From positions 1 through 25,894 of the forward strand of contig MIQB01000025.1 of the NCBI GenBank assembly GCA_002890585.1: a stretch of 25,894 nucleotides of DNA. The letters run 5' to 3'. This DNA comes from Tannerella sp. oral taxon 808. Its GTDB lineage: Bacteria; Bacteroidota; Bacteroidia; Bacteroidales; Tannerellaceae. The notes beneath the pieces were generated by a model. The model was not told where the DNA came from. It did no database searches and was given only the letters and a program-made list of their open reading frames with translations. Positions 8,058 through 15,524 of the stretch are shown here, in pieces; within the stretch, counting starts at the first letter, position 1; every line of letters starts with the position of its first letter. Made by a program: the position numbers and the translations under genes.

Positions 8058-10454
8058 ATGATACTCCTAAGAAGATTACTGAAAAGCAAGTCCCTGCGCA
8101 TCGTAAACATCGCGGGGCTGGCAGTGGTGTTTGCGTGCATGCTGCTGTCATACGCCTACGTGCGCCACGAGTGGAGCTACGACCGCTTCCACTCGAAAGC
8201 CGACCGCATCTATCGCCTCTCGTTGCGCACCGAGGGCGAGCCTGTCGATGTGCGCATCCACGGCTTTGAGACGGACGACGCGATGACGGCCGGCGTGAGT
8301 GGCATCGAGGAGGTCGTGCGGATGTTCAAGGGCAATGGGGGCGAGATACGCTGCGAGGGGCGCATCGACCTGCCTGGGGAATTCTACTTCGTGAGCGGCA
8401 ACTTCCTCGACGTCTTCAGCCTCCACCTCATCGAGGGCGACCCGCTGACGGCACTCGACACGCCCGAGAAGGCGCTCATCAGCCGCAGTTATGCCCGCCG
8501 CCTCTTCGGCAATGCTCCGGCTGTGGGCCGAGAACTGACGCTCACGGGTGGACGTATGTATGCTGACCGGCGGCTGTTTGTCGGTGGGGTGTACGACGAC
8601 CTGCCCGACGTGTCGCACTTCCACTCCGACCTCTTCGTGCGGCTGCCGGATGACGACGCCGGCATGTTCACCTACGTCTACCTGCTGCTCCGCCCCGGTG
8701 CGCACCCCGACGACGTAGCCCGGGCCATCGCCTCCAACATGCACCGCCTCAACGACGACAAGAACGGCCCGCAGGTCACGCCCCTGCTCTTCCCCCTCAC
8801 CGACATCCACCTGCGTAGCCACTTCCTGCGCGAGCACGAGCCGAACGGCAACATCCTTTACCTCTACCTCATCGCCGGCGCCAACCTGCTGCTGTTGCTG
8901 ATTGTGCTCTTCAACCTGTGGCTCAACGCGGGGCTGATCTTCGCCTTCAACCAACGGTTTTACCAACTCCTGCGGCTCAATGGCGCCTCCTCCCGGCGTG
9001 TCCTGACGGACGAGGGCGTGCTCGGCGCGGTGCTGGGCGTCGTCGCTGTGGCTTTGGGTTATGGGTTGGCTTATGCTGTCGCGCCGCAGTGGGCAGCCGA
9101 GGTGCCGGCCAGTGTGGCGGCGGTCGGCAGCCTTGTGTTTGTGCTGACGGTGGTGGCGGTCTCCGTCGTGCCCGTCGTTGCGCGCATGTCGACGACGCGC
9201 TTCCTGAGCATGCAGGGCAACAACCTACGCGGGTCGAGCTTCGCGCTCAGCGGTGTCAAGTACATGCTTATCGGGCAATACGCCATCGTCCTCTTCGTGA
9301 CTCTCGTCAGTGTGTGCATCACGCGGCAGCTCGGGCTGATCCGTACCTCGCAGGTGGGCGGACGCGAGCCGTCCGTATTGGTCATGCAGTCGCAACCGAT
9401 GGAGGTGACGCGGCGCTTCGGACTGCTGCGGACGGAGCTGCTCCGTCAGCCGGGCATCGAGGCGGTGACGACGGCCATGCAGCTGCCCGGGTCGGCCATT
9501 CGCGACGGGGTGAGGGTGTGGCGCGAGGGGGAGAGCGAGGACGACGCGCGCCGTATCGCAGCGCTTGTGGTGGGCGACGACTTCCTGAGCTTCTTCCGCC
9601 TTCGCCCCGTGGCGGGCAAAACCTTCAGCCCCCTGCGCCGCACAGTGGACGATGAGGAGCGTATGCTGATGAACGCCATCGAAGGCAAGCGCACGGATAC
9701 GGGGGCGGAGGAGTACGTCGTGAACCGCAGTGCGGCTGCGCTGCTCGGTTTCCGCACGCCGGCTGAGGCCATCGGGCAGCAGCTGCGCATCTACTCCGGC
9801 GACGGGGGCTTGGACTACATCAACCGCGGCACGATCGTGGGCGTGACGGACGACTTCAACTACACGACCACCTTCGAGGAGACTGAACCGCAACTCATCG
9901 CCCACCGCGCCTTCTTCCAGCATTGCCTCATGGTGCGCCTCGACCCTGATCGCACGGAGGAGGCGCTGGCCAGCTTCCTCCGCGTCTGGGGCGAGGTGAA
10001 CCCGGGCTATCCTGCGCAGTACACCTTCCTCCGCGATGTCTACGACGGTGTCTATGCCAATGAACGCTACGCCGAGCGCCTGACGCGCATCTTCTCCGCG
10101 CTCTGCCTCATCGTGGCCACGCTCGGGCTCATCATCGTTATGGCGTTCATCGTCCGACGCCGGACGAAGGAGATCGGCATCCGCAAGATCAACGGCGCGC
10201 GTCCGTCAGACATCGTGCGCATGCTGAACTATCGGTTTGTGCTGTGGATCGGCATCGCCTTCCTGCTGGCGGCGCCCGCGGCCTACGTGTTGATGACAAA
10301 ATGGTTGGAGAGCTTCGCCAGCAAGACGTCGCTCGACTGGTGGCTCTTCCTCGTGACGGGTCTCGGCGTGCTCAGCGTGTCTGTGGCCGCCGTGTCGTGG
10401 CAGAGCTGGCGTGCGGCAACGATCAATCCCGTGGATACACTGAAGATGGAGTGA
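8058..10454 (+). CDS. FtsX/MacB-type ABC transporter permease
   Basis: The product is 798 residues long, the usual length for the large duplicated permeases of Bacteroidota. It opens with a basic segment and transmembrane helix 1 (about 17-37, IVNIAGLAVVFACMLLSYAY), preceding a MacB-like periplasmic core domain (about 40-260). FtsX helices begin near 268. A second periplasmic domain and a C-terminal FtsX unit follow, with the conserved RRRTKEIGIRKINGA loop after a helix and a final RAATINPVDTLK segment. Such proteins couple cytoplasmic ATP hydrolysis to periplasmic work (lipoprotein or peptide export, signalling). No ATP-binding subunit is encoded nearby, so it must use one encoded elsewhere. 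The substrate is unknown. Confidence 0.9.
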   Translation: MILLRRLLKSKSLRIVNIAGLAVVFACMLLSYAYVRHEWSYDRFHSKADRIYRLSLRTEGEPVDVRIHGFETDDAMTAGVSGIEEVVRMFKGNGGEIRCEGRIDLPGEFYFVSGNFLDVFSLHLIEGDPLTALDTPEKALISRSYARRLFGNAPAVGRELTLTGGRMYADRRLFVGGVYDDLPDVSHFHSDLFVRLPDDDAGMFTYVYLLLRPGAHPDDVARAIASNMHRLNDDKNGPQVTPLLFPLTDIHLRSHFLREHEPNGNILYLYLIAGANLLLLLIVLFNLWLNAGLIFAFNQRFYQLLRLNGASSRRVLTDEGVLGAVLGVVAVALGYGLAYAVAPQWAAEVPASVAAVGSLVFVLTVVAVSVVPVVARMSTTRFLSMQGNNLRGSSFALSGVKYMLIGQYAIVLFVTLVSVCITRQLGLIRTSQVGGREPSVLVMQSQPMEVTRRFGLLRTELLRQPGIEAVTTAMQLPGSAIRDGVRVWREGESEDDARRIAALVVGDDFLSFFRLRPVAGKTFSPLRRTVDDEERMLMNAIEGKRTDTGAEEYVVNRSAAALLGFRTPAEAIGQQLRIYSGDGGLDYINRGTIVGVTDDFNYTTTFEETEPQLIAHRAFFQHCLMVRLDPDRTEEALASFLRVWGEVNPGYPAQYTFLRDVYDGVYANERYAERLTRIFSALCLIVATLGLIIVMAFIVRRRTKEIGIRKINGARPSDIVRMLNYRFVLWIGIAFLLAAPAAYVLMTKWLESFASKTSLDWWLFLVTGLGVLSVSVAAVSWQSWRAATINPVDTLKME

Positions 10455-10504
10455 GTTGTTGTCCCCTCCTTTGCCCCCGTTATATGCACCAACCCCTATC
10501 CATT

Positions 10505-10957
10505 ATGACGTGCCCCGAATGCTACGCGACGGATCCGCGCATCACGCCGCTACTGAACCCCGAAGCCTGCCTCCTGCATCACCAGCAATACATCTGCTCC
10601 ACCTGCGGGCGGGCCATCTGTGCTGACATCGATGAGAAGGGCCGCTTCCGCGCCATGTTCCCCTTCCGGTCGCTCGAGGTGGCTAAGCTCTACCTCCGCG
10701 CCGCCGAGGTGATCCACCAATGCCCCTGCGGCATCTACGAGATTGCCTCGGCCAACGGCCGCCGCCAATACAAGATCTTCGCCTCGGCCGACGAGCTACA
10801 GACCTACCTCCGTAAACACAAAGACAAGCATTGCCCCACCCTCGCGCCGCTCTTCACATCGCCCCACTACACCGCCTGCGCGCCGCACCAGCTCCGCCAC
10901 CTCACCCCCGCTGAGGCCGACCGATACATGCAGGAGAAACGAAAAGCGAAAGGCTAA
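10505..10957 (+). CDS. Small cysteine-rich, zinc-ribbon-like protein
   Basis: About 150 residues if started at MTCPEC (10505). An in-frame ATG at 10484 would add seven residues, and still earlier ATGs lie inside the permease gene. Cysteine pairs are CPEC at 3-6, CSTC near 36-39, a later CPC near residue 75-80 (HQCPCGIYEI) and single Cys residues downstream, so a structural zinc site formed by the first two pairs is likely. The C-terminal half is basic and helical (FASADELQTYLRKHKDKHC). It starts 30-50 bp after the permease stop and may be cotranscribed. I do not recognise the family; it is probably a cytoplasmic hypothetical protein. It is followed by a strong bidirectional terminator. Confidence 0.7.
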   Translation: MTCPECYATDPRITPLLNPEACLLHHQQYICSTCGRAICADIDEKGRFRAMFPFRSLEVAKLYLRAAEVIHQCPCGIYEIASANGRRQYKIFASADELQTYLRKHKDKHCPTLAPLFTSPHYTACAPHQLRHLTPAEADRYMQEKRKAKG

Positions 10958-10961
10958 AAAC

Positions 10962-11012
10962 GGCCGGGCACATGCGATCGAGAAAGCCTCCCCCGATCGC
11001 ATGTGCCCGGCC
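10962..11012. terminator. Bidirectional terminator with perfect 19-bp stem
   Basis: The arms at 10962-10980 (GGCCGGGCACATGCGATCG) and 10994-11012 are perfect complements around a 13-nt loop. The gene on the left ends at 10957 and the leftward gene on the right ends at 11037, so both converge here. The A-run at 10956-10960 supplies a U-run for leftward transcripts. The GCCGGGCACATGC core recurs in the terminator after topA (20263-20314). Confidence 0.85.
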
Positions 11013-11036
11013 TAATCATTCATCATCGATTGCGGA

Positions 11037-12257
11037 TCACCGCTTGGCGCCGCGCTTCAGGATCACGAATGGCAGCGGCGTGCGCTCGGGGAGCGCTTTG
11101 GCGCCGATCATGTGCGGGTGATAATGCGCCTCATAGCGCTCGCTGCCGACGGTGAAGTGGTACTTAAACTGCGGGTCGTGCACCTCCTTGAAGTCCACTT
11201 CGCAAGCCAGCTTGTCGCCGCTGCGGAGCGTGCGCCCCACCTCTTGGCGATGGATCTCGCGGCCGTCGCTCTCCACGATGAAGCGCTCCACATAGATGTC
11301 GCGATCGCTGCCATTGCGCAGGGTCATGCGAGCCTGGGCCGTGACGCGATTGTCGCCCATGTAAATCCACGTGCCGGAAAACATGACGCAGATGCGATCC
11401 GTGAAGTGCTGCACCGTCACTTGGCACGTGGCCTTGAGCCCCCCGCTGACGGTGCGCGCCGTGAGGGTGGCCACGCCGCGCCGATGCGCTGTGACGACGC
11501 CCTCGGGGCTGATGGTGGCCACCGTCGTGTCAGACGAGGCATAGACGAGGCGCCGATCGTCCGCACCCGCGGGGGTGAAGACAACGGCTGTGGCCTGGCG
11601 TTCGCCGATGAGTAGGCTGAAGGCGGGGTCGCTGAAGGCGATGCTTTGCGTCGGGCGCTGCGCGACGGTGAGGGCGTACGTGGCCGAGAGGTTCGCGCCC
11701 TTCACCGCGGCCGTGATGACGGCTTTGCCCGGACGCACGCAGCGCACCAACCCCTCGGGCGTGACGACGGCCACGAGCGAGTCGCTCGAGCTCCACGCGA
11801 CGCCCTCGGTGGAGGCCTCCGGCGGGGTGGGCGTGAGGGTGAGCTGCACCGCGTCGCCCTTGTGGAAGGTGGCGCCCACTGGGGCGGTGATGCGGAGCGA
11901 TTGCAGGTCGGGGCGGACCACCTCGATGGGCAGCTCGTCGGTCAGGCTCAGCGTACGGCCGTCGCGGTGCGCGACGGTCATGAGCAGCTTCACCGTGGCG
12001 CGCCCCGTGCGGCGTGGGCGCAGTGTGCCGTCGGCGAGGACGGCGAGGACGGCCGTGTCAGACGAGGCCCACGCCACCGTGCCCGGCTCGGCCTTCGCGT
12101 CGGTGTATTCATACGTCAGGCGGTGCGTCTCGCCCAGCCGGATCCGGTCGATGCGCGAAGCGATCTTCACGGCCGTCACCTCCGGCTCGGGCTCATCCTT
12201 GTGGCAGGCCGCGAGGGCCCATGCCACGAGGGCAAGGAGTAGGATTTTCTTCTTCAT
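11037..12257 (-). CDS. Lipoprotein with three BIG2-type Ig-like domains
   Basis: A 406-residue protein with a lipoprotein signal ending ALAAC, lipidated Cys at residue 18, followed by HKDEPEPE, an acidic stretch compatible with surface export. Three bacterial Ig-like (group 2) repeats follow at about 27-110, 113-200 and 202-285. Each carries the family hallmark of a W/Y-x-SSD-x-(T/L)VA-like strand, then G-x-(V/L) and a G-x-A-x-(V/I)T strand (for example YASSDTTVATISPEGVVTA). The last ~115 residues form a separate beta-rich domain (DRICVMFSGTWIYMG onward) that I do not recognise. BIG2 domains usually space or present adhesive and binding domains at cell surfaces. It is monocistronic, convergent with the zinc-ribbon-like gene. 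Confidence 0.85.
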   Translation of the reverse strand: MKKKILLLALVAWALAACHKDEPEPEVTAVKIASRIDRIRLGETHRLTYEYTDAKAEPGTVAWASSDTAVLAVLADGTLRPRRTGRATVKLLMTVAHRDGRTLSLTDELPIEVVRPDLQSLRITAPVGATFHKGDAVQLTLTPTPPEASTEGVAWSSSDSLVAVVTPEGLVRCVRPGKAVITAAVKGANLSATYALTVAQRPTQSIAFSDPAFSLLIGERQATAVVFTPAGADDRRLVYASSDTTVATISPEGVVTAHRRGVATLTARTVSGGLKATCQVTVQHFTDRICVMFSGTWIYMGDNRVTAQARMTLRNGSDRDIYVERFIVESDGREIHRQEVGRTLRSGDKLACEVDFKEVHDPQFKYHFTVGSERYEAHYHPHMIGAKALPERTPLPFVILKRGAKR

Positions 12258-12298
12258 ATCGGATTAAGTAGTAATAAGTAGTCGTGTTCTTGCGGCGC

Positions 12299-12306
12299 CA
12301 AAGATA
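12299..12306 (-). promoter_or_regulatory. Putative promoter (-7 box) of the BIG2 lipoprotein gene
   Basis: On the minus strand TATCTTTG matches TAnnTTTG exactly, 42 bp upstream of the start codon at 12257. No good -33 TTTG is seen upstream, because that stretch is GC-rich. Confidence 0.55.
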
Positions 12307-12429
12307 GACGCGCGCCTTTTGCCCGTCCGCCGCTGGCCGGGGGGCTTTGCTGTGTGGCGCGCCTCCCCGTCCGGAAGCCTTGTGCGCAATGTCTCCGCCC
12401 GTAAGGCCTCTGTTTTTCTTTTGGCCAGC

Positions 12430-12813
12430 ATGATTTATGTTTTTCGGGTTGCTGTTTATGATCGTGATAAGTTTATCTATCATTTTATGCCTGTTGTCTA
12501 TGATCTATATATGATGGATACACTTCTTAGGCATACTGTTTATAATCTAATCAATATGGTTAAGGAACTTAGGGTTGCTGTCTATGATCTAATTAATATG
12601 GTTAAGGTTCTTAGGCTTACTGTTTATGATCTAATCAATATGGTTAAGGAGCTTAGGGTTGCTGTCTATGATCTAATCAATATGGTTAAGGTTCTTAGGC
12701 ATACTGTCTATGATCTAATCAATATGGTTAAGGTTCTTAGGCATACTGTTTATGATCTTAGCAGTATGGTTAAGGTTCTTAGGCATACTGTCTATGATAT
12801 AGACAGAGGTTAA
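12430..12813 (+). CDS. Putative repeat-encoded coiled-coil protein
   Basis: About 127 residues from ATG 12430 (an ATG at 12319 is also in frame but lies in GC-rich, non-repeat DNA). Most of the protein is a 14-residue repeat of the type VYDLINMVKVLRHT. Val falls at each heptad a position and Leu at each d position (V1, L4, V8, L11), giving two perfect heptads per unit, so a parallel coiled coil is predicted. Between units, several base changes are silent (ATC/ATT, GTT/GTC, GAA/GAG). Amino-acid changes fall outside the a/d core. Only this one plus-strand frame stays open; the minus-strand frame through the units contains TAG. The DNA is about 31 % G+C in the unit, far below its surroundings. 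No clear Shine-Dalgarno or promoter is seen, so this may still be non-coding. No function can be assigned. Confidence 0.4.
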   Translation: MIYVFRVAVYDRDKFIYHFMPVVYDLYMMDTLLRHTVYNLINMVKELRVAVYDLINMVKVLRLTVYDLINMVKELRVAVYDLINMVKVLRHTVYDLINMVKVLRHTVYDLSSMVKVLRHTVYDIDRG

Positions 12814-12854
12814 AAGGATATTAGACATACTGATTAAAAGATAGACAGCTGGGG
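12457..12854. repeat. 42-bp AT-rich tandem array (about nine copies)
   Basis: Unit starts fall exactly every 42 bp: 12457, 12499, 12541, 12583, 12625, 12667, 12709, 12751, 12793, with a decayed remnant at 12835. The unit begins TATGATCTAATCAATATGG and ends near GGCATACTGTT. Central copies are nearly identical, while the first, second and last have diverged. Copies from 12541 to 12667 alternate between two types (GAA/GAG-CTT-AGG-GTT and GTT-CTT-AGG-C(A/T)T), giving an 84-bp higher-order pattern. The rest of the 12258-12982 gap is GC-rich sequence (12307-12420) and an AT-rich leader to the DUF6261 gene. Confidence 0.95.
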
Positions 12855-12982
12855 GAAAGTCTTTGTGTAACGTGCACATAAAAAAATAGCACATCTTTGC
12901 CATCAGATAAAGCGTATAAAGAATAAACAGTAAGGAATAACGAAGGGATGAAACCCATTAAGCGAAACGAAAGGAGAATAAG

Positions 12983-13816
12983 ATGGGAGAGCAAACAGAA
13001 ACGAAGCTGCCACGATGGGTGAAAATTGATCCGGGAACACAAGTGACATTTCGCGGAGCACTCCATGTGAAGTTTCATCAGACACAGAGCTACTTAATAG
13101 CGAAAATGGGCGGGGAGAAACTGCATTTCCCCGCAGGATTGATGAAGGAATGGACGGACACGATCGCATTAGAAAACGATGCGGAGACGGAAGCAAAAAA
13201 GTCCCTCATCACAGATCAATTGAAGGCGAAGGATCGCGAGCGAGACGACGCATTGAAACACATATTCGGCATGATCCGGGCGCAGCTCTACTCGCCCAGC
13301 GAGGCAACGCGCGAGGCCGCACGAAAGGTCGATGTGCGCTTCAAAAACTTCCGCTACATCCGCCATGAAGGCTTCCAAACCGAGAGTGCGCACATCTCAG
13401 CGCTGCTGATGGATGCGGAAGATCACAAGGCGGAGCTGGAAACATTAGGGCTTACGACGGTGTTCAAACAGCTCGAGGCTGCCAATGAGGCATATAATGC
13501 ACTCGTGCAGCAACGTGCCGCGGAGAAGGCAGACCTGCAAGCTCGCCTGCCAAGCATGCGGCGGGTGCGGCCGAAGACGGATGAGCTCTATGAGCTGATC
13601 TGCCAATATGTCCAAGCGGCTTACCTCTTCGCAGAGAAGGACGAAGACCGGGCAGCCATCCTGCGCTTGGTGAATTACATGAACCAAACGACGAAAGACT
13701 TCAAGACGACACACCGCAAAAGTGTCAGCCAGAAGCGAAGACATAAGAAGGTTACGAGTGACGAGTCGCCAGTTACGAGTGACGAATTACAAGTTACAAG
13801 TGATGAGCACCCGTAA
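12983..13816 (+). CDS. DUF6261 family protein with repeat-derived tail
   Basis: This 277-residue protein is cytoplasmic and mostly alpha-helical. It matches, from memory, the DUF6261 family of Bacteroidales: an N-terminal strand-rich start (FRGALHVKFHQTQSYLIAKM), a helical KAKDRERDDALKHIFGMI segment, a YSPSEATREAARKVDVRFK stretch, a SAHISALLMD segment and a LGLTTVFKQLEAANEAYNAL helix. Function is unknown. The start at 12983 has a good AAGGAG site (12971-12976), rare in this window. The last ~22 residues are three VTSDExx heptapeptides, encoded by 21-bp repeats that run on into the intergenic CGTAAC repeat; even the stop codon (13814-13816) lies in that repeat. The natural family end is probably near KRRHKK. 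Confidence 0.8.
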   Translation: MGEQTETKLPRWVKIDPGTQVTFRGALHVKFHQTQSYLIAKMGGEKLHFPAGLMKEWTDTIALENDAETEAKKSLITDQLKAKDRERDDALKHIFGMIRAQLYSPSEATREAARKVDVRFKNFRYIRHEGFQTESAHISALLMDAEDHKAELETLGLTTVFKQLEAANEAYNALVQQRAAEKADLQARLPSMRRVRPKTDELYELICQYVQAAYLFAEKDEDRAAILRLVNYMNQTTKDFKTTHRKSVSQKRRHKKVTSDESPVTSDELQVTSDEHP

Positions 13817-13868
13817 CCCGTAACTCGTAACCCGTAACTCGTAACCCGTAACTCGTAACCCGTAACTA
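13751..13868. repeat. 21-bp and 7-bp repeats spanning a gene end
   Basis: Three 21-bp units at 13751, 13772 and 13793 begin GTTAC(G/A)AGTGA. After 13811 the opposite orientation appears as alternating CGTAACC and CGTAACT heptamers (14-bp period) up to 13867. GTTACGAG and CTCGTAAC are complementary, so the two halves can fold on each other. The repeat ends 7 bp before the zwf start codon at 13875. Confidence 0.85.
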
Positions 13869-13874
13869 AAGAAT

Positions 13875-15410
13875 ATGGAAGCAGAAAAAAGCATCGTGTC
13901 GGTGATCTTCGGCGCGTCGGGCGACCTGACGTGGCGCAAGCTCGTGCCGGCACTTTATGACATGTATTACCGCGGCCTCTTGCCGGGCGGATTCAAAGTG
14001 CTCGGCGTGGGCCGCGCGAAGCTCACGGACGACTCGTTCCGCGAGAAAATGCGGGAAGGCCTCGACCGCTTCGTGCCGGCCAGCTTTGTCGATCAGCAGC
14101 GCATGGACCACTTCATGGCGCAGCTCCATTACCACGCAATGGACACGAACGCCCCCGCCGACTACGCCGGGCTCCGCACGCGCCTCACGACGCTCTCCCA
14201 GACGGCTGACCGCGACGACTACCTCTACTACTTCGCCATGCCGCCCTTCATGTACGCCCCCGTCGCCGCCAGCCTGCACGCCGTCGGGCTCACCCGCCGC
14301 ACCTCCGCCCAGAGCGGCTTCCGGCGCGTAATCATCGAAAAACCCTTCGGCCACGACGCCCCCAGCGCCGCCAACCTCAACCGCGAACTGCTCCGCTACT
14401 TCAGTGAAGATCAGATCTACCGCATCGACCATTACTTAGGCAAGGAGGCCGTGCAAAACATGCTCGTCATACGCTTCTCGAACGGCATCTTCGAGCCGCT
14501 CTGGAACCGTAACTATGTGGAGTACGTCGAGATCACCTCCTCCGAAGCGCTCGGCGTCGGCTCGCGAGCCGGCTACTACGAGTCGGCCGGAGCACTGCGC
14601 GACATGGTGCAGAACCACCTGCTGCAACTCCTGGCCATCGGAGCAATGGACCCGCCCGTCTCGTCCGATGCAAACGCCATCCGCAACGAGATGGTGAAAG
14701 TCTTCCTCTCCCTCCGCCGCATGACGCCCGAGCAAGTGCCCCAGTACGTCATCCGCGGGCAATACACCGCCGCCACACGCCGCGGCGAACCGCTCCGAGC
14801 CTACCGCGAAGAGAAGGGCGTGGCGCCCGATTCAAAGACGGAAACATTCGTCGCCATGAAGTGCTACATCGACAACTGGCGCTGGAGCGGCGTGCCCTTC
14901 TACATCCGCACAGGCAAGTGCCTGCCCACACGCGTCACCGAGGTAGTCGTCCACTTCCGGCCCAACCCGCACCACATCTTCGCCCGCCGCAGCGGCATGG
15001 AGAACATCGGCAACCAACTCATCCTGCGCATCCAGCCCGACGAAGGCATCCTGCTGCGGTTCGGCATGAAGGTGCCCGGCGCCGGCTTCCATGTCGACCA
15101 AGTCAGCATGGACTTCCACTACTCCTCATTAGGCGAGAAACACATCCCCGACGCCTACGAGCGCCTGCTCTCCGACTGCATGACGGGCGACGCGACACTC
15201 TATCAGCGCGGCGACGCCGTGGAAGCCACCTGGCAGTACGTCCAACCCATCCTCGACGCCTGGGCCAGCGATCCCACCATCCCGCTCTACGGCTACCCCG
15301 CCGGCTCGTGGGGCCCCGAGCAAGCCGACGCGCTCCTCGCCACCGACGGTCACGCCTGGCGTTACCCCTGCAAGAACCTCACGTCTGACGACGGGTATTG
15401 TGAGCTGTAA
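13875..15410 (+). CDS. zwf: Glucose-6-phosphate 1-dehydrogenase
   Basis: Oxidises glucose 6-phosphate to 6-phosphogluconolactone, making NADPH (or NADH) at the entry to the oxidative pentose phosphate pathway in the cytoplasm. The 511 residues fit the family length. The N-terminal Rossmann motif is GASGDLT at 13-19. The substrate-binding and catalytic signature RIDHYLGKE is at 183-191 with its conserved His186 and Lys190. The EKPFG motif lies about 30 residues before it, and the C-terminal domain carries YIRTGKCLPTRVTEVVVHF. The lactonase gene pgl follows after 114 bp, so the two act in consecutive steps and are probably cotranscribed. The ATG at 13875 directly follows a heptamer repeat, so no ribosome-binding purine tract is visible beyond AAAGAAT. 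gnd is not in the window. Confidence 0.97.
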   Translation: MEAEKSIVSVIFGASGDLTWRKLVPALYDMYYRGLLPGGFKVLGVGRAKLTDDSFREKMREGLDRFVPASFVDQQRMDHFMAQLHYHAMDTNAPADYAGLRTRLTTLSQTADRDDYLYYFAMPPFMYAPVAASLHAVGLTRRTSAQSGFRRVIIEKPFGHDAPSAANLNRELLRYFSEDQIYRIDHYLGKEAVQNMLVIRFSNGIFEPLWNRNYVEYVEITSSEALGVGSRAGYYESAGALRDMVQNHLLQLLAIGAMDPPVSSDANAIRNEMVKVFLSLRRMTPEQVPQYVIRGQYTAATRRGEPLRAYREEKGVAPDSKTETFVAMKCYIDNWRWSGVPFYIRTGKCLPTRVTEVVVHFRPNPHHIFARRSGMENIGNQLILRIQPDEGILLRFGMKVPGAGFHVDQVSMDFHYSSLGEKHIPDAYERLLSDCMTGDATLYQRGDAVEATWQYVQPILDAWASDPTIPLYGYPAGSWGPEQADALLATDGHAWRYPCKNLTSDDGYCEL

Positions 15411-15465
15411 ATCAAAACGGGCAGGCATATAGCCCCTCTACTACTAATAACTACCTCTAACTACC

Positions 15466-15491
15466 GGGCACCCACAAGGGGGTGCCCCTAC
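15466..15491. repeat. GTAGGGGC-type palindromic element between zwf and pgl
   Basis: GGGCACCC (15466-15473) and GGGTGCCC (15480-15487) form an 8-bp stem, followed by CTAC so that the minus strand reads GTAGGGGCACC. It is the inverse of the element at 5747-5776. It sits inside the presumed zwf-pgl transcript and lacks a T-run, so read-through is plausible. Confidence 0.75.
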
Positions 15492-15524
15492 TACCCGGCC
15501 TTCTGGCCATAACTACTACTTATT

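Noticed and set aside
8148..8966. A 272-residue minus-strand open frame inside the permease gene
   Set aside because: Val/Glu/His-rich composition typical of antisense shadows of GC-rich genes; the permease frame is clearly real.
10244..10957. A longer, 237-residue start for the zinc-ribbon-like protein
   Set aside because: The first 80 residues overlap the permease gene in another frame and look like shadow sequence; ATGs at 10484 or 10505 lie after the permease stop and directly precede the CPEC motif.
11575..12267. A 230-residue plus-strand open frame opposite the BIG2 lipoprotein
   Set aside because: No domain or start context; the opposite strand has a lipobox and three Ig-like repeats.
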